From: Emiliania huxleyi CCMP1516
Taxonomy: Eukaryota; Haptophyta; Isochrysidales; Noelaerhabdaceae
NCBI RefSeq assembly: GCF_000372725.1
Contig: NW_005200535.1
Coordinates: forward strand, 40,225-104,224
Direction of reading: 5' to 3'
DNA: 64,000 nucleotides
Shown: piece by piece, positions 32,112 through 44,500 of the stretch
How the letters are laid out: every line of letters begins with the position of its first letter
Position numbering within the stretch: position 1 is the stretch's first letter
Made by a program: the position numbers and the translations under genes
Notes under the pieces: generated by a model
Databases searched by the model: none
What the model was told of the DNA's origin: nothing
What the model saw: the letters and a program-made list of their open reading frames with translations, nothing else

Positions 32112-33677
32112 CTATCTAGGCGGCCGCGAGGTTAATATACCAATAATGGTGTCAAAACACCGGGGGGTGGTTGGCGCGCAGGCACCTGAGGAGTCGCCGT
32201 CGAGCGCCTGTGCGCCTCGGCTTCGACCCCTCCACGACACAAGACGCTCCACTACCCGGGTAGGCACAAGACGCTCCACTAGTCTATCCGGGTAGGCACC
32301 CCCCCTGACACGAGGTGCTCCACTAGGCACTCCCTCTCTCTCTCTACCATGTTCGTCACTGATTTGGTTTGCCCCGTTCCTCGAGTACTCCCCCGACCTC
32401 TTCCTCGACTTGGTCCTCCTCGGTCGCTTTCCCTCGGGAGGGGCACTGCTGCTCGCCTCGCCGCCTTCCGCCATCACGGTCGGCGCCTCGTCGTCGAACG
32501 CCTCCCCTCTCTCGCGCCGCCCAAGGACCATCTCGCTTCCTGGGGCACTGCTGCTCGCCTCGCCTCCTGACGCCATCGCGGCTGGCGCCTCGTCGTCGAG
32601 CGCCTCCCCTCGTGCCGCCGGGCTGATCGTGTTGGACCCTGCCTCCGCCTCGTCGAAGTCGTCGCAAATGCTCATCTCGTCCTCGTCGTCGCCGACTGGG
32701 TCGCATCTTGGGCCTCCGCCAGCTGTTGGTAGGTCCACCTCCCCCTCGAGCTGCCTCTCCATTTCCAAGTCGTCGCTGGTCGGCGCCGCCTCTTCCTCCG
32801 CTCGTTGCGCCTGCTCTACTGCGTCCCTCCGTCGCCATCTTCGCCTCGGCTCCCGCTCCTGTTCCCTGCCACCCGCCCCTCCCTCCTCCTCGCCCCCTCC
32901 GCTCTCTCCCCGCTCCTGCTCCTCGCTGGCTTCCGCCTCCTCCTCTCCGCGCAGCCTCCTTTCTATCGTCTGGCCTGCCATTCCGAGCGCATTCTTCCTC
33001 GCCGCCTCCTCTGCGGCGTGACCGTGAAGTACGTCCGATGTCGCATCGCCAGCATCCAAGATCTGTCTCTGCCTGTCGCTCACCACTCGCCCGTATCCCA
33101 GCGTAAGGGCGAATTCTCCAAAGGGCCCTATCCTCGTCGCAAGCTCCAGCGGGTGTCGGTACGGTCGTCGTCCTCGTAGCCCATGGGACGGCTTAGGGTC
33201 TCCCTCGTCCTTTGTCTGGTCTCCGCTAGCCTCTGCCTCGTCGCCGACTGTGTCTTGGAAGGCGTCGTCTTCCCCCTCGCACTCACAGGCTTCGCTGTCG
33301 TCCGCGTTGCCCTCCAGCTGCTCGTTGGGCGGGTCGTCGCTCGCGCCTCGGGCCGCTGCTCCGTCACTTCCCCCCTCTGCGCTCGCGCCTTCCGAGGACG
33401 GCCCCGCTCCTCTCGCCGCCTCCGTACTCCGCTTCTGTGCCAGGGCCGTGACCTGCCGTATGATGGACTCCGCGTGGCATCGGCTCGGGCGGCAGACACA
33501 GCCAAGGCGAACGTCGAACCCTTTCCTCAGCAAGTCGGCCAGTCGCGCTAGCTCGTTCCACCTCTCGCCGGGTTTGGTGTTCGGTCGGCCGCCAGAAAAC
33601 ACGCCTCCGTGGCTCGGGTTACACCAATCCTCGCTACCCAACGCGGCCAAAGGATATCCACCTCGAGAACCTCGAGA
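32112..33677 (-). CDS. Element ORF 2: long acidic low-complexity protein, unidentified
   Basis: Open for more than 520 codons on the minus strand, running through the right terminal repeat; no ATG near its upstream end, so the real start is internal or spliced. The N-part includes NELARLADLLRKGFDVRLGCVCRP and RHPLELATRIGPFGEFALTLGYGRVV; the rest is Glu/Ala/Gly/Ser-rich with repeats of AMASGGEASSSAP and VMAEGGEASSSAP. Openness over 1.5 kb in GC-rich DNA is weak evidence alone, but the residue mix is protein-like. No transposase catalytic triad is visible. Confidence 0.4.
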   Translation of the reverse strand, partial: SRGSRGGYPLAALGSEDWCNPSHGGVFSGGRPNTKPGERWNELARLADLLRKGFDVRLGCVCRPSRCHAESIIRQVTALAQKRSTEAARGAGPSSEGASAEGGSDGAAARGASDDPPNEQLEGNADDSEACECEGEDDAFQDTVGDEAEASGDQTKDEGDPKPSHGLRGRRPYRHPLELATRIGPFGEFALTLGYGRVVSDRQRQILDAGDATSDVLHGHAAEEAARKNALGMAGQTIERRLRGEEEAEASEEQERGESGGGEEEGGAGGREQEREPRRRWRRRDAVEQAQRAEEEAAPTSDDLEMERQLEGEVDLPTAGGGPRCDPVGDDEDEMSICDDFDEAEAGSNTISPAARGEALDDEAPAAMASGGEASSSAPGSEMVLGRRERGEAFDDEAPTVMAEGGEASSSAPPEGKRPRRTKSRKRSGEYSRNGANQISDEHGREREGVPSGAPRVRGGAYPDRLVERLVPTRVVERLVSWRGRSRGAQALDGDSSGACAPTTPRCFDTIIGILTSRPPR

Positions 33678-33768
33678 ACACACACACACACACACTCAGA
33701 GCTTGAATTCTTCTGAAAAACGGCGTTTTGGCCGCGGGGTACATCTCGCGGGGTACATCTTGGACTGG

Positions 33769-34496
33769 ATGCTGAAGATTGCCTCGCTTCTGCTCGTCGC
33801 TCTGTCGACGTCTGCCCTGCCGGTGCGTCGCTCCGCCCAGCCGTACTTACTCACATGCAGGCTTGAACTTACACGCACCACACGAGTGCGCAGGCAGAAA
33901 CCGTCGACGACATCAACCCAGCCGCTCGCGGCCTCGCCTTTGCGCCCAAGCCACATCCTCCCGTGCCCGACGTGGTAGACGACCCCGCCTGGCTGATCGC
34001 CACCTCTGGCTTCTGCTCGAACCTCAACGTCGTGATCAAGGAGCGCGACGTCGAGGCGAGCGAGACGGAGGGCGACACGGCGGCGCACTTCATGGCCGAC
34101 ATCGAGTTCAACTACTACCCGCAGACTGCGGTCAAGTTCACCGATTTCCCTCACCACCTCGCGAAGACCATCGAGGGCGACGCTGCAGAGGCTGACGCGC
34201 TGGTCTCGAGCGCATGGGACCACAAGAACATCGCGCTGCTCGAGCCGACGTCCACGTGCAGCGCCGACGAGCAGGCCGACCAGGCGTGGGGCATCTCCGT
34301 CTTCAAGGTGGAGGAGCACCGCCCCTGCACCGACGGCGAGACCGCGTGGGAGGGGCATCCCTGCGTCCACTACTCCGGCTACGTCTCGGCGGCTACGTCC
34401 AACTTTGTCAACGTGAATGAGGGGCGATTCGTCTGCCAGCTGTTCGTCGACTCAAGCCTTTGGTCAGTCAGTCAGTCAGTCAGTCAGTTGGGGTAA
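33769..34496 (+). CDS. Small secreted protein, hypothetical
   Basis: Exon 1 33769-33822 encodes the signal peptide MLKIASLLLVALSTSALP; a GT-AG intron 33823-33893 (71 nt) follows; exon 2 from 33894 gives AETVDDINPAARGLAF..., DDPAWLIATSGFCSNLNVVIKE, FNYYPQTAVKFTDFP, CSADEQADQAWGISVFKVEEH, then Cys-containing segments to ...FVCQLFVDSSLW. The last codons are a (CAGT)n run reaching a stop at 34496; a donor at the start of that run (G|GTCAGTCAG) could mean the gene goes on. About 220 residues, four or more Cys, likely extracellular. As in the OB-fold gene, the intron sits exactly at the signal-peptide boundary. Confidence 0.6.
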
Positions 34497-34506
34497 ATTA
34501 TCCACA

Positions 34507-34620
34507 AAATTCTTTTTCCCGCTGTGAGAGAGGCTTCTTAAGAATTCTTTTTCGCGCCAGTTCGCACCTGTGTCGAGCCTGTCTGCTGTGAGAGAGAGTT
34601 CTCCTGTTTAAATTCTTTTT
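34507..34620. repeat. Triplicated AAATTCTTTTTCCC motif block
   Basis: AAATTCTTTTTC-type words at 34507, 34541 and 34610, two followed by GCTGTGAGAGAG or similar. The same word occurs at several other presumed element boundaries in the window. Confidence 0.6.
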
Positions 34621-34732
34621 CCCGTCATCTCCTATCTATTCGCTCGATCTATCCGCTCGATCTATCCGCTCGATCTATCCGCTCGATTCTACACAGCAGC
34701 ATCAGCAACGCTTGTAGCGCTGCCGCTGCATA

Positions 34733-38174
<3,442 letters not shown>

Positions 38175-39010
38175 TCGCGGGCATTCCGGTGACTCGCGGG
38201 GCCGACGACGAGGGCGCACCCGTGCCGCTCGACTGAGCCGATAGATAGATGGCGGGGCGAAGACACAGTCTGGCTAGCGACTGGACACTGAGCCGCGCGC
38301 GACACTCAGAGGGCAATAGAGGCGCGGTGGGGCCCGCACAGTGCGGCGTGCGCGTGGCGCAAGTTGCGCGCGCCGTATCCCCTCTGCTGTACATCTCGGC
38401 GCGCTCAGAGAGATGCGTGCATAAGGGGAGCTGATGAATGGTTGTAACCTGGTTTGTGGACCTCCCGCAACTCTCCTGACAGTCCTGACAGAGTCCTGAC
38501 AGACCCCTGACAGAGTCCTGACGGAGTCCTGACAGAGTCCTGACGGCCTATTTTGGAGGTTTTCAACTTTGAGGTATTGTAACTATGTGAGGGTTAAATG
38601 AATGAATCAGTTCTTTGGGACAGTGTAATCCATTTAATTATTACCTCCAACTCAAAAAAAGTCTGGTGTCAAACGGACAACGGGGTCCCGTATGGTGGCC
38701 TGTAAGGGTAAGGTGCGGGAGGTCCACAAATACCAGGTTTTGTGGGGCAGCCCCGGGGCACATCTCGCGTTTCGTGCAGGTTTCGTGTGTACCCGAACTC
38801 CTGCAAACAAGTGATTTTGGCACCAGAAAATCACAGAAAATTCACAAGCGTTCGCGGAGGCCGGAGCCGAGCCACGCGTCACGCAGCAGCCCTGAGTGTG
38901 CGGTGGCGGCGTGCCGTCCTCCCATCCCTCCCTTGCGGGCCGTTGGGGGGCTGTGTGCTTTCTCTCTTTGTTCTAGGCGTGTGAGCGAGGGCTCTCGCGG
39001 GGAGTGAGTA
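38175..39010. other. Intergenic; MITE and short tandem repeat, no gene
   Basis: Holds AGTCCTGACAG tandem repeats (38475-38545) inside the MITE, and an inverted partial copy (38893-38935) of a repeat found at 41050 and 51740. Confidence 0.6.
38446..38739. mobile_element. MITE-like element, 294 bp
   Basis: Terminal inverted repeats 38446-38469 (AACCTGGTTTGTGGACCTCC...) and 38714-38739 match over 24 bp with one 2-bp indel. A possible TTGT duplication flanks it. It contains an 11-13 bp CTGACAGAGTC tandem array and an AT-rich interior; no ORF. Confidence 0.75.
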
Positions 39011-39015
39011 GACTT

Positions 39016-39606
39016 TCACTCGCACGGCCCGGCCACGTTCGCCGCCTCATAGCCCGGGCAGTAGCAGTACTGCTCCTGGGTCAAGACGTGCTGCTCGCAA
39101 GGGATGTAAGTGCCGCCGGTAGTGAACAAGCCGCTGCTGGCGTCGAACATGCCCATGATGAGTGCAGCCTCAACGTCCGCATCGAGGGTGAGATCACATG
39201 CGGGGTCGTAGGCAGTCTTCACGTACGTGGCACAATCGGCCAGGGCGGCTCCGCGGCCGCCGCCGCCGGGTGCCACACAGGTCGCATCGTTCCCTGGGCC
39301 GGCGACCCCCCCACGCATCACGGTAGTGTCTTCCGAGAGGGTGGGGAAGTAGTGGAGCACTGGGACGAACGAACCCGTGTCCGAGGACATCAATCCGATC
39401 GCCGTGAGAGACGAGTCGGTCTGGGCAATGTCAATGACCGTCGTCCTTGGGCCATCGCTAACTTCCCCGAAAAAGCCTTCAAGGCAAACAGACGGTTCTA
39501 TCGACGCAAAAGCGTCGACGCGGCTCACCGTCCCAAGAAGGCCGAGGAATGCGATGGCAACTCGCTTGAGCCACGACGTGCGGCCCTTACCCTCGAAGAG
39601 CAACAT
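39016..39606 (-). CDS. Secreted Cys-containing protein, hypothetical
   Basis: ATG at 39606 on the minus strand; 196 residues, single exon. A basic N-terminus (LLFEGKGRTSWLKR) precedes a hydrophobic core VAIAFLGLLGTV and an A-F-A cleavage-like site, so it is probably secreted or a type II membrane protein. The mature part has eight or so Cys (CLEGFFG, CVAPGGG, CATYVK, CDLTLD, C-terminal EQYCYCPGYEAANVAGPCE). No family recognised. Stop 39016. Upstream frame is open but low quality; the ATG was chosen for the signal sequence. Confidence 0.6.
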   Translation of the reverse strand: MLLFEGKGRTSWLKRVAIAFLGLLGTVSRVDAFASIEPSVCLEGFFGEVSDGPRTTVIDIAQTDSSLTAIGLMSSDTGSFVPVLHYFPTLSEDTTVMRGGVAGPGNDATCVAPGGGGRGAALADCATYVKTAYDPACDLTLDADVEAALIMGMFDASSGLFTTGGTYIPCEQHVLTQEQYCYCPGYEAANVAGPCE

Positions 39607-40817
39607 TGCACCTGCATGGAGGAGAGGTCGTCGTGGGCTGTGCGCGCCGGGGCTGGCGTCTGTCTGCAACGTGGGCGCAGCCCGCTCAGAGAGCTTCGGT
39701 GTAGGAGGTGGAGGGGTGCAGTGGCGTCTCTGTGCAAGAGCGCTGCTCTTTCGGGCTGGCGCTGGAGGCGAGCGGGCGCGCTGGCGGGCGCACCGTCTGA
39801 CGCGGCGGTGTTCTTCGCGCGCGCGACTTTTGGGCGAGTTTCGTGATTTGGGCGTTCGTTGCAACTCGGCACACAGCAAACGACCGCAATTGCTTCGTAA
39901 TTGTCTTGGCACTTAGCCCATGGGCAAAGGAATTGAACAAAAGAATTTTACAACAAAAGAAAGAAGAGGATTCCGAGACGGCGCATCTTGCCAGCTTGGG
40001 CTCAACAAGGTTTGCCTCTCGCACCCTGTCTGTTTTCCTTTCCTTTTTTCTCTTTTGAGAGCGCCTTCGTTGTTAATAATACAAGCCCGATGGTCCTGCG
40101 AGCGGTCCTTCGTCGCAGTCGCACACGCGCACACGCCACACCGCACCGCGCGCCCGCCCACTGCCCCGCCCAGGCGGGAAAGAGATGAGGAGATGGGACA
40201 GCAAAGGAGGAGGCCGAAACAAACACGTATGGGAGGGTTCAGTTGTGCGCCACGCTGCCCGGCGTTTCTCACTTTCCGGGACAGCCCCGCCCTTTCGAGG
40301 CAGGAAAGTGACGGCTACCCCCCCCCCCCCCACACACACAACATACATGTACATGCACACACACACACATACACAGACACACAGCCCCTTCCCCTTCCCT
40401 CTCAAGACCGCAAGGGCGAGGACACGCGTAGGCCGCACCACTAGCGAAGCCCACAGAGTGGGAGACTCCTATCACCGCCTCTGCCACCCTCGGCGTGAGC
40501 CTTGGCCGCCTCCCTCTGTCAGTGTGCCCGTGATAGTGAGAGACTGCCAGTGAGATGCCGGAGGAAGGTCGCTAGTCGAGAGAGATTGCCAGTGGAATAG
40601 GGAGTCCACCGTGCTGCGAACCTGTCGCTGTCCCTTTTGTCAGTAGCAGGAGAACTAGGAGAGCGCAACCAGTAGGAGGCCCGCGCCTGCCCCCGTGCCG
40701 CCGGGTGCAACTTTGTCCTATACGAGAGGGGAATCCCTGGGACCCTGTCGTGTGTGGGTGAACCCTGCCCAGCCCCCCTCCGTGTCGCGATGCGCTCCCC
40801 GCTCCCGTTCCCCTGTG

Positions 40818-40971
40818 TCCCTGATCGTCCTTACAAGATCCTGCTCGCGCAGGTGGGGACCCTGTCCTTCTCCCACCCCTTGTTTGGTGTGTCCGTTTTA
40901 TTTATTTTATTTATGGGAGGAGGACAGGGTCCACACCTGCACGAACAGGATTTTGGAAGGACGATCAGGGG
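40818..40971. repeat. Long hairpin: 57-bp inverted repeat around an A/T loop
   Basis: 40818-40875 and 40914-40971 are inverted copies at about 90% (CTGATCGTCCTTACAAGATC ... reverse complement), separated by about 38 bp of T/A-rich DNA (TTTTATTTATTTTATTTATG). One arm recurs at 51466-51515 in the putative element there. Confidence 0.85.
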
Positions 40972-41026
40972 CACAGGTGGGGCTCTGCTGCTCGTCCTGA
41001 CAAGGCTCAAGGGATGCCAGCGTAAA

Positions 41027-41142
41027 AGAAAGAAAGAAAACAGACAAGCCAAGGGAGGGATGGGAGGACGGCACGCCGCCACCACACAGGGATTTTAAGG
41101 AGAGGTGTGTGATGCGCTAGCCGTCGCCCACCCTAGGGAGTG
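41027..41142. repeat. 115-bp repeat shared with 51713-51829
   Basis: From an AAAGAAAGAAAACA run through GGGAGGGATGGGAG, GGCACGCCGCCACCACACAG and GATGCGCTAGCCGTCGCCCA to GGGAGT, the two copies are nearly identical and in the same orientation. A third, partial, inverted copy is at 38893-38935. Confidence 0.85.
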
Positions 41143-41562
41143 AGAGAGAGAATTCTTGATACGAAACCACGACGACACACACCAGTCGACTCGCATCGGT
41201 TGCCTCCATGAATAGCTTCTCTCTCTCTCTCCTAGGGAGTGCCAGCGTGCTGTGAAAGCGTGTGTTCTGTCATGTTGGGTGCGCTTGTGCACACCCCGTT
41301 TACTTCCCTGCTGTATTCAATGAATCGGTCGAGCACATCGCTCCACGACGGATCATTACTCTTTAAGGGAGTGAGTGAGTGTGAGTGTGTGTGTGACACT
41401 CACACACTCACACACACACACTAGTGTTAGAATTCTTTATTCGCCCTCGCCGGCGTCGGTGCGCTCTCGAGAAGCCGCCGCCGAACGCCTCTCTCTTGAC
41501 TCCGAGGCACGGCTTGAGCACGCCCGGCCCGCGGTGTGTTGCGCGCCGCTGCCTTCGAAGCC

Positions 41563-44500
41563 ATGAGGTCTTCGCGCGAGCAGAAGCCCACGCTCCTGTG
41601 GTCGCCGCACGCGGCGGGACAGTTCGCCATCGGAACCTCCGACAAGCTCTCCATCTACGCCTTCCAGCACGGGCCTGCGGCCGGAGACGAGGTCGAGTTT
41701 GACGGTCCGCGGTCACGCAATCACTGCTCGCGCCTCCCACCCCCTTGCGACCACCCTCGCCGCACGCCCAGCCGCGCTCATCGCCCACAGCGCCCCTCGC
41801 TCCTGCACCGCCTCGCGCCAGCAGAAGTCGCCGCCCGCCTGTCCGCAGGCGCGCCTGCAGACGACAGCGTCGGCCTGGAGAGCCTCGCGCCGCGTCGGAG
41901 CGAGCAGAGCGTGCGCCCTGTCTCGTCTGTGAGCGACGTCTCGCAGCTCACCTGCGCCACTTGGAGCCCTCGGGCCGACCAGCCTCTCACGATCGCCATC
42001 GGCACCGCCACCGGCCGGATGGTTCTGCACGAGTGCACGCCGCGCAGCGCCGCGGCGGCGGAGGCGCCGCCGGTGCGCCCGCGTGTCGCCTCGGGCGGCA
42101 GCGCTCGAGACGGCGTCTCCGCTAGTCGGCCGTGACTCGCCGGCTAACTCGCTGCCGAATAGGTGCGCGGCGTGTGTGTGTCTTGCCTCGGCAGCAGCGG
42201 TGCGTGCTCAGCGACTCTGAGTCGGGGAGTGGCCGCAACGCTCTAGGTGCGCGAGTTTGTGCCTCGCCAGCAGCGCGTCTGCTTTTCTCTCGCCTGGAAC
42301 CCCGCGTTTCCACAGCTCATCGCCGCCGGGCTCGATCGCGACCGGCGCGACTACGGCGTGCTCGTGTGGGACGTGTTCAGAGAGCAGCTGTGAACAGCGT
42401 CTCTTCACACCTGCAGCTGTGAACAGGCGTGCTCGTGTGGGACGTGTTCAGAGAGCAGCTGTGAACAGCGTCTCTTCACACCTGCAGCGGTGAACAGGCG
42501 TGCTCGTGTGGGACGTGGAGCGCGACGCAACCGCCTTTGAGCCGGCACTCAGCCGCACGCCGCAGGGAGGCGGAGGCGGCGGTGGCGGCGGAGGCGGCGG
42601 CGGAGGCGGAGGCGGCGGCGGCGGAGGCGCGGCCGGTGCGTGGCCGTGCGGCGGCGTCAGCATCACCGAGGAGTGATGGAGCTGTGAATTCATAGGCGGA
42701 GGCGCGGCCGGTGCGTGGCCGTGCGGCGGCGTCGGCGAGTCGTGCCGCTCGGGAAGCCCGCGGGCCAGCCGCGGCGGCGCGGCGGGCGGCGCGGCGGGCG
42801 GCGCGGCGGGCGGCGGCGTTAGCGGCGGCGGCGGCGGCTCCCACTCCATCGGGTACGACATATCGACCGCTTCCGCTGTGCGGACAGTCCCTTCGGCAAT
42901 CTCGCGCAATCTCCCGCGGCCTGCCGCACCCTCTGCCGCAACCGCCCGCGACCTCCCCCAGCCTCCCGCAACAGGCGCACGCGTTTGCGCCGCTCGCCAA
43001 CTCCGAGGCCGCTGTCGCCGCCTCGTGGCTGCCGCTCTCGCCGCATTCGCTGCTCGTCGGCACGTCCTTCCGCTGGCTCCGCCTCTTTGACGCGCGGGCG
43101 CGCGACGAGCAGCTCGCGTGCCACGCGCACCAAAAGGCGAGATCTGGGGAGATCCCCGCACCTCCCCGCACCTCCCCATATCTCCCCATATCTCCCCACA
43201 GGCCGTGTACGGCGTCGTGTTCGACAGCTTCGACCCGCACCGCCTTCTCACCTTCTCCGACGCGTCCGATACGCCCACCGGCCTCGTCAAGGGGTGGGAC
43301 CTGCGCCGGCCGCGATCTCCCGCAATCTCCCGCAATCTCCCGCAATCTCCCGCACTCTCCCGCAACAGGTGGGACCTGCGCCGGCTTGCGCACGGCTCTC
43401 CACTCTTCACCCTCTCTGCCGCCGACGCGGCGAGCAGCGGGCGGGCGGGCGGGCGGGCGGCGCAGAGCCGAGGCCTCCTCCAGGTTGGCTGGTGCGCGAC
43501 GCAGCGCGGGCTCGTCGGGACGATCTGCGAGGGCGCCGCCGGACTCTGCCTCTGGGACATCGACCAGATGCTTCTCACCAAGCGGCAGCAGCTGCAGCAG
43601 CAGCAGCAGCAGCAGCAGCCCGCGCCGCCGCCGCCGCCCGCCGCGTCGCAGCCGCCGCAGCCGCCGGCGGCGGTGGCGCGGGAGCAGGAGCTGGCGCACG
43701 CGCTCCCGCCAAAGGCACCGCCGCATCTCCCCGTATCTCCCCATACCTCCCGCCATATCTCCCCCTATCTCCCGCCAAAGGCACCGGCATTTCTCCGCAT
43801 ATCTCCCCATATCTCCCGCCAAAGGCGCCGCCGAAGGCACCGCCGGCGTCGCCCGCGCAGCCGGCGGCGGCGGTGCACGTCGCCGCCGCCGGGCCGCTGC
43901 CCCCCTCTGATGTGAGCAGCGACCCTTCACACCTCGAGCTGTGAATAGGTCCACCTCGACGCCGCCGGGCCGCTGCCCCCTCTGCTGCTGCCCGCGCAGC
44001 TCACCCCGAGCGCCGACACGTGGCAGCGCCCGTCCGCCGCCGAGCGCGCCGCCGCCGTCGCCGACTACAGCCTCCCCTCCGCCGCGACGCTCGCCCTCTC
44101 CGCCTCCGACGCGCCGCACTGCCTGCAGCTGTACGAGCCCGAGGCGCCCCTCGCCACGTTCGCCTTCCACCCGACCGAGCACGCGAGGGTAGATGCGATC
44201 TCCCCATATCTCCCCATATCTCCCCATATCTCCCCATATCTCCCCCATATCTCCACCCGACCGAGCACGCGAGGGTAGATGCGGAGATATGGGGAGATAT
44301 GGGGAGATATGGGGAGATATCCACCCGACCCAGCACGCGAGGGTAGATGCTATCTCCCCATATCTCCCCATATCTCCCCATATCTCCCCATATCTCCCCC
44401 ATATCTCCACCCGACCGAGCACGCGAGGATAGATGCGGAGATATGGGGAGATATGGGGAGATATGGGGAGATATCCACCCGACCGAGCACGCGAGGGTAG

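Larger units (their letters stand above)
30419..33677. mobile_element. 3.3-kb element with 96-bp terminal inverted repeats
   Basis: 30419-30514 and the reverse complement of 33582-33677 match over 96 bp with only one or two differences (GACGG vs GCGG near the inner edge). Ends begin TCTCGAGGTTCTCGAGGTGG. Inside are two minus-strand ORFs and a weaker inner inverted repeat (CTGAGTTGGCA near 30550, TGCCAACTCAG near 31392). No obvious target duplication; the right end abuts (CA)n. No transposase motif recognised, so it may be non-autonomous or of an unfamiliar class. Confidence 0.8.
39920..41550. other. Intergenic, repeat-rich, no gene seen
   Basis: Contains (CA)n near 40322-40384, the hairpin element 40818-40971 and a shared terminal block 41027-41142. 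The MIOS promoter presumably lies just upstream of 41563; no TATA box is evident. Confidence 0.5.
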
